Assembly (NCBI GenBank): GCA_033064195.1 | Contig: JARBJD010000063.1 | Location: forward strand, 242,372-306,371 | DNA length: 64,000 nt | Source of the DNA: Blattamonas nauphoetae | Taxonomy: Eukaryota > Preaxostyla > Oxymonadida | Reading direction: 5' to 3' | Shown: one piece after another, positions 54,958 to 64,000 of the stretch | Position numbering within the stretch: position 1 is the first letter of the stretch | How the letters are laid out: each line of letters opens with the position of its first letter | Made by a program: the position numbers and the translations under genes | Notes under the pieces: generated by a model | What the model was told of the DNA's origin: nothing | Database searches by the model: none | What the model saw: only the letters and a program-made list of their open reading frames with translations

Positions 54958-55548
54958 AGCAGCGTCTTGACACCAACACAACTACTGGAAATTTTGGACA
55001 AAGAAGATTTGAAAATGAAATCACCTCCAACTCTCAATCGACAAGGAACAACATATCTCACAGGAAGCACTTTCGAATACTACCTCGAAGAGAAACCAGA
55101 TGAAACTTATCAAGTGTACGTCAATAGTTTCGTCAAAGGATACAGACCACATCTGAATCGTCAGAAATATCTTCGACCAGCAAATCGTTGTACAAAAGAG
55201 AAGCTTATTGAATCAATGAAAAATGAGAATTGTGAACTCATTTCTGAATACACTCATTCAAGTACTCCAGTAACATATCGACATGAAGGAATTGAATGGA
55301 TAGTAATCCCATCAAAATGGATGAAAGGATTCAGAACTCATCAGAACAAACGAAAACGATACACACAATCGTTTGTTGAAAATGAATTGAAAAAAGAGAA
55401 TTGTGAACTCATTGGAACATACACAAAGGTACTTGAGCCATTCAAATATCGCGATTTACGAACAAAGAATGAGTATTACGTTCGCTTGGACAATTGGTTG
55501 TATTTTGGAGACCGTCCTCACTTGAAAAAGTACCATGAAAGGTCTTGA
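54955..55548 (+). CDS. Polinton gene of unknown function with repeated small domain
   Basis: 197 residues from ATG 54955, which follows the shared promoter-like motif. The protein holds about three copies of a small basic repeat with the pattern CELI.EYT...TPVTYRHEG, a short aromatic segment and a final GxRPH (YRPHLNRQ, FRTHQNKRK, DRPHLKKYH). The pattern recalls the treble-clef-like repeats of viral proteins (Y...K....C..GH.W...P......GCPHC) but without zinc cysteines; that likeness is tentative. The last two repeats resemble the protein at 57255-57644 closely, including YTQSFVENELKK. A nucleic-acid-binding role is plausible from the charge only. Confidence 0.65.
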   Translation: MSSVLTPTQLLEILDKEDLKMKSPPTLNRQGTTYLTGSTFEYYLEEKPDETYQVYVNSFVKGYRPHLNRQKYLRPANRCTKEKLIESMKNENCELISEYTHSSTPVTYRHEGIEWIVIPSKWMKGFRTHQNKRKRYTQSFVENELKKENCELIGTYTKVLEPFKYRDLRTKNEYYVRLDNWLYFGDRPHLKKYHERS

Positions 55549-57254
55549 AACTACTGAAAATCTATTTTTGACCACAAATCAATGAAATCCAATGTGAGAA
55601 CCATTTCGAAAAATTCTGAAAAAAATTCTAAAATCTTGGGGACACTGTAGGTCATCGATCAAGACAATCCTGATCAAAATCGGTTAGGAATTCGTCGAAC
55701 TGTGTACCGAACTTAGGTCCAAAAAGTGACGAAAAAGTCGATGTTCAGATTTCGCCACTATGAACACCTTTATGTCTCAAATTGTGTTCAAACACGTTCT
55801 AAAATTACGAAATTGATGTTGATAGGTGAAATTTTAGGAAAAAAGCACTTTTGAAAAAAAAGTTTGATCCGACCCCACAACATATTTTGAAAATGACAAA
55901 ATTTTTAAGGAGGAGAAAGTGACGTCTCGCTCTTCTCCTACACGTCACTTTTCGCCCTCTGATGGTCTCAAAACATGTCAAATCGATAGTGGACAGGTAT
56001 TCGCGTCATTCGGTTCTGACGATCCTCGACACACGATCGTTTTCACAATTTTTTGTCAATTTTCATTTCTCATTAATTTCCTTCAAACCACTTCGCAATC
56101 GTACTAAAACAACCCTTTTTTGAGAATTCTGGTTTTACATCACCTATAGTTCTCTCTGGAGGGTCGGTTTTTCGATCACACTTGTGACGACACATTTGCA
56201 CCAACATTTTGACACTATGGATTTTTTGATCTGAATTTCGTTACAAATCCTTCTTTCTCACGGTATGAGTAAGGTGTGCTCGAATTTTGAGGAGATTTTG
56301 TCGGATAGTTCTCCCATAAAGTCACTTTTTCATGTTTTCACTTCTCAACTTTTAACCGTTTTTGTCACTTCAAAACCGACTGTAGTCCCTTTCATTTCAT
56401 CACTTTCTCTCCCCATTTCACATATGATCTGTTCATCATTCCTCTTCATTTTGCTCAATTCACTTCCATTTTGTGGGCCGTTCTCACTTCACTAGCACAT
56501 CATTTTAGTCGAGTTTTCATCAACTTTTTCACAAAAACAGAGTAAAAGAAAGCGAAACAACCAACAATGAAACGGGCAAGTATGAAACTGAGAGGGAAAT
56601 TGACGAACGTGAAAATGACGTGAAATGTGACACCAATAGTGAAAATGTCGCTTGTGTTCCGGTTTTTCTCTCTTAAAAACAACAAAAATGATTCAAAAAA
56701 GTACGTGAAATGTTGGATTTTCCGGAAAAATACCGAGATATGAAGTGAGCCGTTGAATGGCGGATCTCTGCAAAAGTCCGGAAAACTCAGTAAACGAGAA
56801 TTAGTGTGAAACATTTGAGAAAAAGTTACAGAGAAAGAAACATGAATGAAGTGGTTAAAAAGGATCAACAACGAGAAAACGAAGACGGAAGTGGGACCAA
56901 AAATGAGATGGGAACGAATGAGAATGAGGTTACAATTCAACCAAAAACAGCTAAAACAAGAGTGAAATAAGATAAAAATGAGAGTGAAATGATGAAGAAT
57001 ACATACTTTTACCTAGATCTGCACCCGGTTGTGAATCGCTCAATAACTCTGCAAAAGTCCGAAATCTTCAAAAAACGGAGCATACCAGAATGATCCTACA
57101 GTTCAGAAGAATCTAAAACACGACGAATTAGAACGAATTGTGCACTCTTGAGAAATGAGTGATCGAACCCATTGATCCTCGTTTCTGATGAAAAATCCAA
57201 AACTGAGAAAACAACGAAAGAATTTTTATTTTTGAATTTTTTAATTTGTATTAA
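55549..57254. other. Long AT-rich non-coding gap inside the Polinton
   Basis: About 1.7 kb without a convincing gene. Short frames on either strand (for example 56500-56940, minus) encode Phe-rich low-complexity sequence typical of translated T-tracts. It may be decayed element sequence or an internal insertion; I see no clear repeats at its edges. Confidence 0.45.
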
Positions 57255-57257
57255 ATG
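57229..57257 (+). promoter_or_regulatory. Polinton promoter-like motif, second gene
   Basis: A T-rich tract followed by TTTAATTTGTATTAAATG, ending in the ATG at 57255. Confidence 0.6.
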
Positions 57258-57644
57258 AATCCAACTGAAATGTACAAGGAAAGACGTCGAGTATGTTCGG
57301 AACAAGCATTAATCGAATCAATGAGAGAAGAGAACTGTTCGCTAGTCTCTGAGTATGTCAGAAATAATGTGCCGGTGACGTATGTTCATGAGGGAGTTGA
57401 ATGGAGAATAAAACCAAAGTTGTGGAATCAAGGAAACAGACCTCACTTATCAAAACGTCGACACTACACTCAATCATTCGTTGAGAATGAACTGAAGAAA
57501 TACAATTGTGAGCTCGTCGGTGAGTACACCAAAGTTCTGGTTCCATTCACAAATCGAGAGATTGGCGGAACAGAAGTGTTCAGAATTAGACTTGATTCCT
57601 GGTTAAAGGCACCGAAAAAGCCCCATCAGAGAAAACAGAAATAA
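57255..57644 (+). CDS. Polinton gene of unknown function, short paralogue
   Basis: 129 residues, closely related to the second half of the protein at 54955-55548: both have CxLxSEYV/T, PVTYxHEGxEW, a GxRxH segment and RYTQSFVENELKK or its near copy. It therefore has one or two of the repeats rather than three. It starts directly after the shared promoter-like motif, and its stop lies 43 bases before the polymerase start. Function unknown. Confidence 0.65.
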   Translation: MNPTEMYKERRRVCSEQALIESMREENCSLVSEYVRNNVPVTYVHEGVEWRIKPKLWNQGNRPHLSKRRHYTQSFVENELKKYNCELVGEYTKVLVPFTNREIGGTEVFRIRLDSWLKAPKKPHQRKQK

Positions 57645-57660
57645 ACGCTCAACTTTTTTA

Positions 57661-57689
57661 TTTTCGGATATTTTATTTTGTAGTAAATG
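57661..57689 (+). promoter_or_regulatory. Polinton promoter-like motif, polymerase gene
   Basis: A T-rich tract followed by TTTTATTTTGTAGTAAATG, ending in the ATG at 57687. It is the most divergent of the three copies. Confidence 0.55.
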
Positions 57690-60600
57690 ACACTGCTAAA
57701 ACCAATCAAGGAAAGAATTCAAGAAATTCGAGATCTCTTTCCGAATACACAATTTCAATTTAGTGATGGTCGAACGTATAATCCTGACATTAAAAATTAT
57801 CAACATCACAGATCATTTCTCCTGAATATGCTTCAACACACAGATCTCGAGTTTCCACATCCAACAAAGAATCTCGATCTCAATCTCATTCCAGATTTTA
57901 TTGAACAAGTGAAACTTCGACAACAGATGGCGTCAGAAGATCGACTTGCTCACCGAATGATCGTGGAAAACATGAAAGCAAATCCAAGAGTGAACAAAGA
58001 TGAACTGAAAAAGCAAGTGTTCAGAATGACGTGGAAGCTGAAATCAATTGAAGAGAAGCTGATGGATCATTGGATGAAGAATCTGTTGATCATTCAAAAG
58101 AAAAATGAACAAATGGAAAAGAGAGAAGTGCAGACCTTTGATGGATTTGAAGAATGCATATTACTCGCTGAACCACGTGACAAAGCAGCATTCAATGAAT
58201 GTCTCATGAATGCACGAAGGAAGTTCAAAAAGAATGAGGTTGAGAAGGTTGAAGATAATGGAAAACCATATCAACTGTACTTCCACAATCATCTGAAGAA
58301 CGTTGAAGAAATCACAACATTCATCAAAGCAGTGTTCGACAAAGAGAAAGACCATCCATTCAAGATTAGTATTGACTTTGGAAAGATCATCGAGAGAAAA
58401 GACAAAGATGAGACAACTTACAATGACTTCAGACCAGAATTGGAGAACACGTCAAAGAGTTTCCCAACGGTGATCAGAAGTTCAGGAGACATCAATGAGT
58501 ATTCGAAGTATGCAATCAATCTTATCAAAGAATCTCAAGAGAGAACACTGATGGATACGAAGACAATGTACATCGCATTTCACTCCATTCTGGTTGCAGT
58601 CTATCGATTCCCAGTTGCAGGAAAAGCAAATGCCATTCTCACTGAACACATCAAAACGAGAAACGTTCGGTACATCGATTCTGAGTTCAACATCTGCTTC
58701 TTTCAATCATTGTCGTTCCTCACACTTCCTGAGGTTCCAGGGAAGAAGATATCAATCAACATGAGAAACGTTGAAGCAAAACGATTGTTCGCTGTGCATA
58801 AGAAGCTGACCCATCTCAAACCACATCAACTTACTGAGCACTTGCGAAAATATCCTGGATTTGATATTGCATGTGATATGGAGACAGTCATGCAAGAATT
58901 TAACATCACAGTTCACATTTATGAATTTGACGAAGACAAGAAGCGCAATTTCCTAAGTCAATCGTATGTCAACGAAAATGATGATGCTCGTGTTCTCCCA
59001 CTTCTGATGATTCCACTCACTGCAACTCTCGTTCATGTGATGTTCATTGTTGATCCTGAGAAAATCACTGGATATAAACTCTGTCCGTATTGTCAGTCAA
59101 GAGGATTCCAAGTCAAGGATTCTCACTTCAAGACATACTACGAGAAGCATCTCAAAGAGTGCAAAGAACTTGATGGAAAACATGTGAAGAAGATCTCCCT
59201 GGACAAAACTCCAAGACCGTATGTTCCACACATTCTGAACAATAGAACATTTGAGTTTCTGATGGCACACAAAAGACAAGACGAGTTCAAACCAACACAA
59301 TACTATATCACTTACGATTTCGAAACAATGGAAGATCTCGTTCTTGACAATCTATTCTCTGATGACAATACTCAATTGATCTCACACTTGAAACCACTGT
59401 CGGTTGCATCTGCAATCAAAACAAAATCAGGTGTTCAATCAATCTACTTTGATCTTCGAGATGGAAAAGACTTTGTGAAGCAATGGATACGAGAACTCTT
59501 CAAATGTGCTGAGACAGTTCGAGAGGACAACTACTACGAAGACCCTGAAATCCCCTCACAAAATGAAGTCAGTGTGATTGGATTCAACAGTTCCAGATTT
59601 GACATCAATCTCATCTTTCGAGATCTCGTTGACAAGGATTGGAAAGTGGTGAGCTTCCTTGGATCAACAACGAAGTACAAACAAGTTCTGATCAGACATG
59701 AGAAAACACAACAGGTGCTCCGCTTCATTGACATGATGTCATATACAGGACCAATGACTTTGGATAATGCAGTGAAGGCTTTTGGAGGTAAAACGAATCT
59801 TCAGAAATCATTCTTTGCTTACGAATCATTCGACTCATCAGACTACGACACAGTGCTGAGTAAACAAGAACCATTCTCCAAATATGAATTCTATTCCAGT
59901 CTCAACAACAGTGAAATGTCCGACACTGATTACAAACTTTACCTTGATGATTGGAAGAAGCAAGGATTCAAGAACCGTTGGGAATATCTGAAATTCTACA
60001 ACATCAGAGACGTCGAATGTATGATAGCACCATTGGATAATCTCATTGATCTGAACTTCCAGTACAAAGTGGACATGTTGCACAATCTTTCATTGTCAGC
60101 AAATGCTTCTGCAATCAAGTATGCCTGTGCGTACAAGGACTTCGATATCGATGATGATTTCAATGGAGTAGATCAATCTGGTGAAATAAAAATCACGAAA
60201 CAATACTGGAAGTACAAAGTTGCATCGTACATTTATCAAGACCAGAAAGCACATCGCAGCACTGATAAAAATGTCACTGAAGCAGACTATGATTGGTTTG
60301 TTCAACAATGCAAGAGAGTGTGCTACATCTGCAAGAGTCACTTCTCACAAGCAGTACGACCAACACTGGATCGAATCGACAATTCGAAAGGACATTCAAA
60401 AGAGAACGTGAAGATCTGCTGTGACTACTGCAACACCTACAAGTCAGACAAAGATGAACATCTCACAAGATTGAGAATTCAACTGAAGAAGTACTGCATC
60501 TGGAAATCACTACCAATGACATTGACACATGAACAAACATATCACAAACTGAGAGCCGCAGTGACTGGTGGATTATCGAATGTTCAACACCGACAGAATA

Positions 60601-62078
60601 TAAAAGATGTGACACTGATCAATCACTTCACATATGAAGATGGAAAAGTTGTCTCCAAGGACACAGAACACAAAATGACTCACGTCTGTGGTGTTGATTT
60701 CAATTCACTTTATCCAAGTGCTTTCTCATCAATCAAGAACAAGAACAATCCATACACGAATCACAGAATGTACATGCCAGGACGATGCTTATTCACCGCA
60801 ACAGGAGATAAAGAATGCCGTAAGATGATCGAAGACAAAAATCAGAAGACATTGTTCGTTGCAGAATTGAAAGGACACATCGATGAAAAATACATCAATG
60901 ATTTCATTAACTTCCCACCAATCTTCAGAAACATTGTTGTCAATACGACTGAAGAGAACATTGGAGAGAAGACCTATTCGTTGATGAAGAAACATGGATT
61001 GAAGACTGATGATAAACAAAGAAAGCTGACCCAACTCTTGAGTACTCACGATCAGTATATGTTCTTTTCGACATACTATCTATGGTTCCTCATCGACTAT
61101 TGCCACTTCATTGTCGACGATATTAAGAGTGTTTTAGTATTCTCGAGACATGCTGGATTTGAACCATTTGTGACTTCATTTATGAATGACAGAATAGAAG
61201 CAATGAAGGTTGGAAACAAAGGAAAGGAACAATTCTGCAAGACAAACCTCAATGGAAGTTACGGATATGATGGAATGAACACTGAGAAGTACAACTCAAT
61301 CACAATCTGCAATGAGAAGAGAACATACTTGAAACAGATGATGAAAGGATTTGTGGCAACTAGAGAGATCAATGAGGACAACTACATTGTGATTGAAGAC
61401 AGAGAGAAAGCATCATGCAAGACATGTCTACAAGAAGCAGTATTCACACTCGACAATGCCAAGTTCTGGTATCTGAATTTCATCTACAACTTCATGTACA
61501 AGTGTCTAGACATGAACAAGATCCATTTCTGTGAGGGAGATACTGATTCTGCTAATTGGGCAATTAGTGGTGATCCAAAAGCTGGAATCCATCAACAATT
61601 TGAACATGTTATTGCTGACAAGGAATTCTATGATGCACACAAATTTGAATGGTTTCCCAATCCTGAAAAAGGAGTTGATGATGAGAAGAAGCTGTTGGGA
61701 CTAGCAATTGAAAAGGAAGGTGAACAGATGATCTGTCTTGCACCCAAGTGTTACTCTCTCGATGAGAAATGCAAAATCAAAGGAGTGTCTCTGAAGAAAA
61801 CAAATATCACAAGTGACGATTATGTGAAGTGCCTAAACGGAGAGAAAACTGTGACTACCACATTGAACTTCACCGTAAAACGGTTCAAGCATCAGAATGA
61901 TGCGTTCCAGACAAGAAGAATCGTGAGCGAAGAGGACACCAATGGATTTGAGATTGCGAAAATACAACAACAGAAACTCAGTCTCAGTGGAATTCATCTG
62001 AAGGCAATCGTACTTGACAATGAATCGTGTCCTCCATTCATTCATGGACTGAAAGCTACTGATTATCTTATTGAATAA
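57687..62078 (+). CDS. Polinton protein-primed DNA polymerase B with OTU-like and HNH-like regions
   Basis: 1463 residues; would copy the element from a protein primer. In order: a long N-terminal extension; an OTU-protease-like stretch with NICFFQSLSFL near residue 335 and HVMFIVD near 450; a C2HC-type finger near 465-492 (CPYCQSRGF, HLKEC); the exonuclease motifs TYDFETM near 543, VIGFNSSRFD near 630 and YNIRDVE near 771; an HNH-like insert near 875-920 (CYICKSHF, LDRIDNSKGH, CCDYCN); then polymerase motifs DFNSLYPS near 1003, NLNGSYGYDG near 1186 and GDTDSANW near 1284. The length is large for the family, explained by the extension and the insert. The element's fragmentation does not visibly reach this gene. 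Confidence 0.85.
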   Translation: MTLLKPIKERIQEIRDLFPNTQFQFSDGRTYNPDIKNYQHHRSFLLNMLQHTDLEFPHPTKNLDLNLIPDFIEQVKLRQQMASEDRLAHRMIVENMKANPRVNKDELKKQVFRMTWKLKSIEEKLMDHWMKNLLIIQKKNEQMEKREVQTFDGFEECILLAEPRDKAAFNECLMNARRKFKKNEVEKVEDNGKPYQLYFHNHLKNVEEITTFIKAVFDKEKDHPFKISIDFGKIIERKDKDETTYNDFRPELENTSKSFPTVIRSSGDINEYSKYAINLIKESQERTLMDTKTMYIAFHSILVAVYRFPVAGKANAILTEHIKTRNVRYIDSEFNICFFQSLSFLTLPEVPGKKISINMRNVEAKRLFAVHKKLTHLKPHQLTEHLRKYPGFDIACDMETVMQEFNITVHIYEFDEDKKRNFLSQSYVNENDDARVLPLLMIPLTATLVHVMFIVDPEKITGYKLCPYCQSRGFQVKDSHFKTYYEKHLKECKELDGKHVKKISLDKTPRPYVPHILNNRTFEFLMAHKRQDEFKPTQYYITYDFETMEDLVLDNLFSDDNTQLISHLKPLSVASAIKTKSGVQSIYFDLRDGKDFVKQWIRELFKCAETVREDNYYEDPEIPSQNEVSVIGFNSSRFDINLIFRDLVDKDWKVVSFLGSTTKYKQVLIRHEKTQQVLRFIDMMSYTGPMTLDNAVKAFGGKTNLQKSFFAYESFDSSDYDTVLSKQEPFSKYEFYSSLNNSEMSDTDYKLYLDDWKKQGFKNRWEYLKFYNIRDVECMIAPLDNLIDLNFQYKVDMLHNLSLSANASAIKYACAYKDFDIDDDFNGVDQSGEIKITKQYWKYKVASYIYQDQKAHRSTDKNVTEADYDWFVQQCKRVCYICKSHFSQAVRPTLDRIDNSKGHSKENVKICCDYCNTYKSDKDEHLTRLRIQLKKYCIWKSLPMTLTHEQTYHKLRAAVTGGLSNVQHRQNIKDVTLINHFTYEDGKVVSKDTEHKMTHVCGVDFNSLYPSAFSSIKNKNNPYTNHRMYMPGRCLFTATGDKECRKMIEDKNQKTLFVAELKGHIDEKYINDFINFPPIFRNIVVNTTEENIGEKTYSLMKKHGLKTDDKQRKLTQLLSTHDQYMFFSTYYLWFLIDYCHFIVDDIKSVLVFSRHAGFEPFVTSFMNDRIEAMKVGNKGKEQFCKTNLNGSYGYDGMNTEKYNSITICNEKRTYLKQMMKGFVATREINEDNYIVIEDREKASCKTCLQEAVFTLDNAKFWYLNFIYNFMYKCLDMNKIHFCEGDTDSANWAISGDPKAGIHQQFEHVIADKEFYDAHKFEWFPNPEKGVDDEKKLLGLAIEKEGEQMICLAPKCYSLDEKCKIKGVSLKKTNITSDDYVKCLNGEKTVTTTLNFTVKRFKHQNDAFQTRRIVSEEDTNGFEIAKIQQQKLSLSGIHLKAIVLDNESCPPFIHGLKATDYLIE

Positions 62079-62101
62079 ACACAAACTTTATTTTTGAAGA
62101 A

Positions 62102-63049
62102 ATGAATACACGACAGATCAATGCTTTAGTGAATAGGTTACTGAATTGCACACAACACTCTCAAATCAAAATATTCAATGTTCAGTTCAATAGAGCCAAC
62201 ACTTTACCAGTATATGATGTCTATGATTCAAATGGAGAGTATGTCGCAAACGATGAGACATATTTTGAGGATTGGTTCAATGGTGGATTACCTCCTAATT
62301 TAACTATGTCAGATGGAACAAAAGTAGTCTCACAGTTTCTTATTGAATTCTTGGGAAAACGTTTTAGTGATTGGAGATGTGAAAAAGCATACAAGATGTA
62401 TAAAGAATATCATCGAAAGTACAATCAACAAGTGACACCAATTCTCTCACCAAGAGTTCGAAGCCCTGCAGAGGCAAGACCAATACCCATTCCAGTGCAA
62501 AGACCAATAGCAATAGAACCACCTGAATATCTAATTATTCCTGGACTGAAGAGAAACTTGAAATCAATGGGGTTTGAATATGAATATCCAATGAAGGAGA
62601 GGAAGTTCGAAGAGGATGATGAGGATGAGGATGATGATGATGAAGATGATGATGTCATTATACCAATTTCACAGATGCAGGATCCAATAGAGAGAAATCC
62701 CTTCTTCACACCAACCGTGTTCAACCACCCAGTGAGGGAGATCAGACAGAATGAACCGACGACACAGCAAGTGCTCAATAAGTTGGCACAAATGAAAGGA
62801 TTGTTTGATCATCAACAGAGAAACGATTCAGAAGATGAACAGATCAAAGCTGAGAACTCAATAATGAAAAATCAAAAGCAGATGGAACACTTTATTACCT
62901 CACACATTCTGGATGCAAATAAAATGAACAGAGACACATTCGTTCGAGCCTCGATAAACAGAAAGATTGCGAACGAAGATCTTGACTTCATTCTGACTCA
63001 CACAAAACAAATCCCATTCAGGAGAGAGATCATTTCAGGATTGGTATGA
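62102..63049 (+). CDS. Polinton gene of unknown function with acidic tract
   Basis: 315 residues starting 23 bases after the polymerase stop, without the full promoter-like motif of the other genes. The N-terminal third is folded-looking (VYDSNGEYVANDETYFEDWF). A proline-rich linker follows, then an Asp/Glu run of about 20 residues encoded by a GAT/GAG simple repeat (about 62614-62654), and a helical C-terminal part (NKLAQMKGLFDHQQRN). I recognise no capsid, ATPase or protease motif. Confidence 0.6.
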   Translation: MNTRQINALVNRLLNCTQHSQIKIFNVQFNRANTLPVYDVYDSNGEYVANDETYFEDWFNGGLPPNLTMSDGTKVVSQFLIEFLGKRFSDWRCEKAYKMYKEYHRKYNQQVTPILSPRVRSPAEARPIPIPVQRPIAIEPPEYLIIPGLKRNLKSMGFEYEYPMKERKFEEDDEDEDDDDEDDDVIIPISQMQDPIERNPFFTPTVFNHPVREIRQNEPTTQQVLNKLAQMKGLFDHQQRNDSEDEQIKAENSIMKNQKQMEHFITSHILDANKMNRDTFVRASINRKIANEDLDFILTHTKQIPFRREIISGLV

Positions 63050-63157
63050 GGGAATTCGATCTGAGATGGAGTGTAGCATCCGAGGAAATCAGAGAAAAGG
63101 AAGTGACAGAATGATTATTGATCAACCAATGATTCCAAAAAAACAACGGAAAAAATA

Positions 63158-63950
63158 GTGTATCCATTTCGATCAAAAATGCAGTTCATGTCCAAAAAGC
63201 AATTACTGGTGATCCACAGAAGACATCGTGAAAAGGTTCCAAATTCAGACAGACCTTACTTTTCTCCCAAGTTTGGATCATGGGAAATTGATCTTGTCTT
63301 TATCCAATCACCAACGTCGAAAACAGTACTTCAGATTTACCTCTTCGGAATTAACATCAACACTAAATACCTGGTTGTTATTCCTGTACTGATAAACCAT
63401 GGAGCAAAGTCAAGACTGCAATCAACGATCTGAATTAATCATCGTGGAGATTCATGTATCAACTTATTCAAGTATGTGGAAGAGCATGGACAAGTGGAGA
63501 AGCATCAGAGTTTTTCAAAAGCTACAAAATGTCAGCACTTATTTCACAAGCTCACCATTCACAAATCACAATGGAATTGTGATCAGTGATCAGGTAAATC
63601 AGAGAGATGGTTCCAATTGACTGCAACTGGAAGTATTGTGTTCACTCGTGAAGATCAGATGGTGGAATACTACAACATGACTCCCTCATCGGAGCGTACT
63701 GGAACAAGTTCACTCACAGCAGGCACAAAACAATAGAGATTAGGCACTGTATATCTCCAGTTGCGAAGAACAATTAAAGCCGCATCCAAGACAGCAGACA
63801 ACACAGATGTTATGGAAATACAAACCAGGAAATATTCTATTGATTCACCTTGATTTGGACAAGACTGTTGCGAAGTTTCCAGAAGAAGCGTAGACAGTTT
63901 CAATTCCGTGGGGAAATTCATCGAATATGACACGGTAATGTCGTATTACT
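63158..63950 (+). pseudogene. Polinton integrase remnant
   Basis: The plus strand carries sequence like a retroviral-type (rve) integrase core, with GSWEIDLVFIQ and FGININTKYLVVIPV, the usual opening of the Polinton and Ginger catalytic core. The region is broken several times and is not functional as it stands. Its place after the polymerase and the 315-residue gene supports the Polinton assignment. Confidence 0.6.
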
Positions 63951-64000
63951 CTACTGAATGGTCTCACTTGTCTGTCAAAAGTTGTCACGTTCCAATCCAA

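Larger units (their letters stand above)
54258..64000 (+). mobile_element. Polinton (Maverick), left part
   Basis: A virus-like DNA element that continues past the right edge of the window; the left limit is approximate. Visible parts are two small genes sharing a domain, a protein-primed family B DNA polymerase, a 315-residue gene of unknown function and an integrase remnant. Protein-primed polymerase plus retroviral-type integrase in one element defines Polintons. No capsid, packaging ATPase or protease gene is seen inside the window. Genes are AT-richer than the host's, and most are open, which suggests a fairly young copy. It is not whole, however: the integrase region is broken several times. 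All genes seen point the same way. Confidence 0.85.

Noticed and set aside
56500-56940. 146-codon minus-strand frame in the Polinton gap that looks like a membrane protein
   Set aside because: Its Phe-rich hydrophobic sequence comes from translated T-tracts, with no promoter-like motif and no conserved pattern.
1-64000. CRISPR array or bacterial operon structure
   Set aside because: No direct-repeat/spacer pattern is seen; introns, retroelement and Polinton show the DNA is eukaryotic.

Overview
The window looks like nuclear DNA from an anaerobic protist, most likely an oxymonad (Preaxostyla, Metamonada) of the Blattamonas/Monocercomonoides kind. That placement is inference. It rests on short GT-AG introns (37 to 113 bp), normal use of TAA, TAG and TGA as stops, several very long genes for secreted beta-helix proteins that end in a membrane segment and a kinase-like tail, and the combination of a DIRS-like retroelement, a hAT-like MITE and a Polinton.

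Layout. 1-3.5 kb: the 3' part of a DIRS-like tyrosine-recombinase retroelement, followed by a tRNA-like sequence. 4.7-6.9 kb: a poorly resolved host gene running into a 27-bp minisatellite. 7-13.6 kb: sparse sequence with a remnant of the DIRS terminal region, a possible small secreted protein and a Ser/Pro-rich multi-exon candidate gene. 14.1-29.9 kb (+): a giant beta-helix/transmembrane/pseudokinase gene of about 5245 codons. It holds four 1575-bp tandem units, and one recent unit carries three small deletions, one of which shifts the frame. 30.5-35.3 kb (-): a nine-exon ankyrin gene with a C-terminal FYVE-like zinc finger. 35.5-38.4 and 39.3-43.1 kb (-): two tandem beta-helix paralogues, one ending just after its membrane segment and the other carrying a pseudokinase tail. 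A 521-bp hAT-like MITE sits exactly at the start codon of the second. 44.4-53.9 kb (-): a fourth beta-helix/transmembrane/pseudokinase gene of 3160 codons. 54-64 kb: the left part of an AT-richer Polinton with a protein-primed DNA polymerase B, three other open genes and a broken integrase.

How it fits together. Four of the host genes are one family. Each has a signal peptide, a large extracellular parallel beta-helix marked by repeated CG...C.TL motifs and one membrane helix. Three of the four also have a cytosolic tail resembling only the C-lobe of a protein kinase, in which the catalytic HRD and DFG residues are not recognisable. They look like surface receptors or adhesins that signal through a non-catalytic scaffold. 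Module number changes by tandem duplication, and the intracellular half has been lost or gained between neighbours. This receptor/pseudokinase family is the best candidate in the window for an undescribed system.
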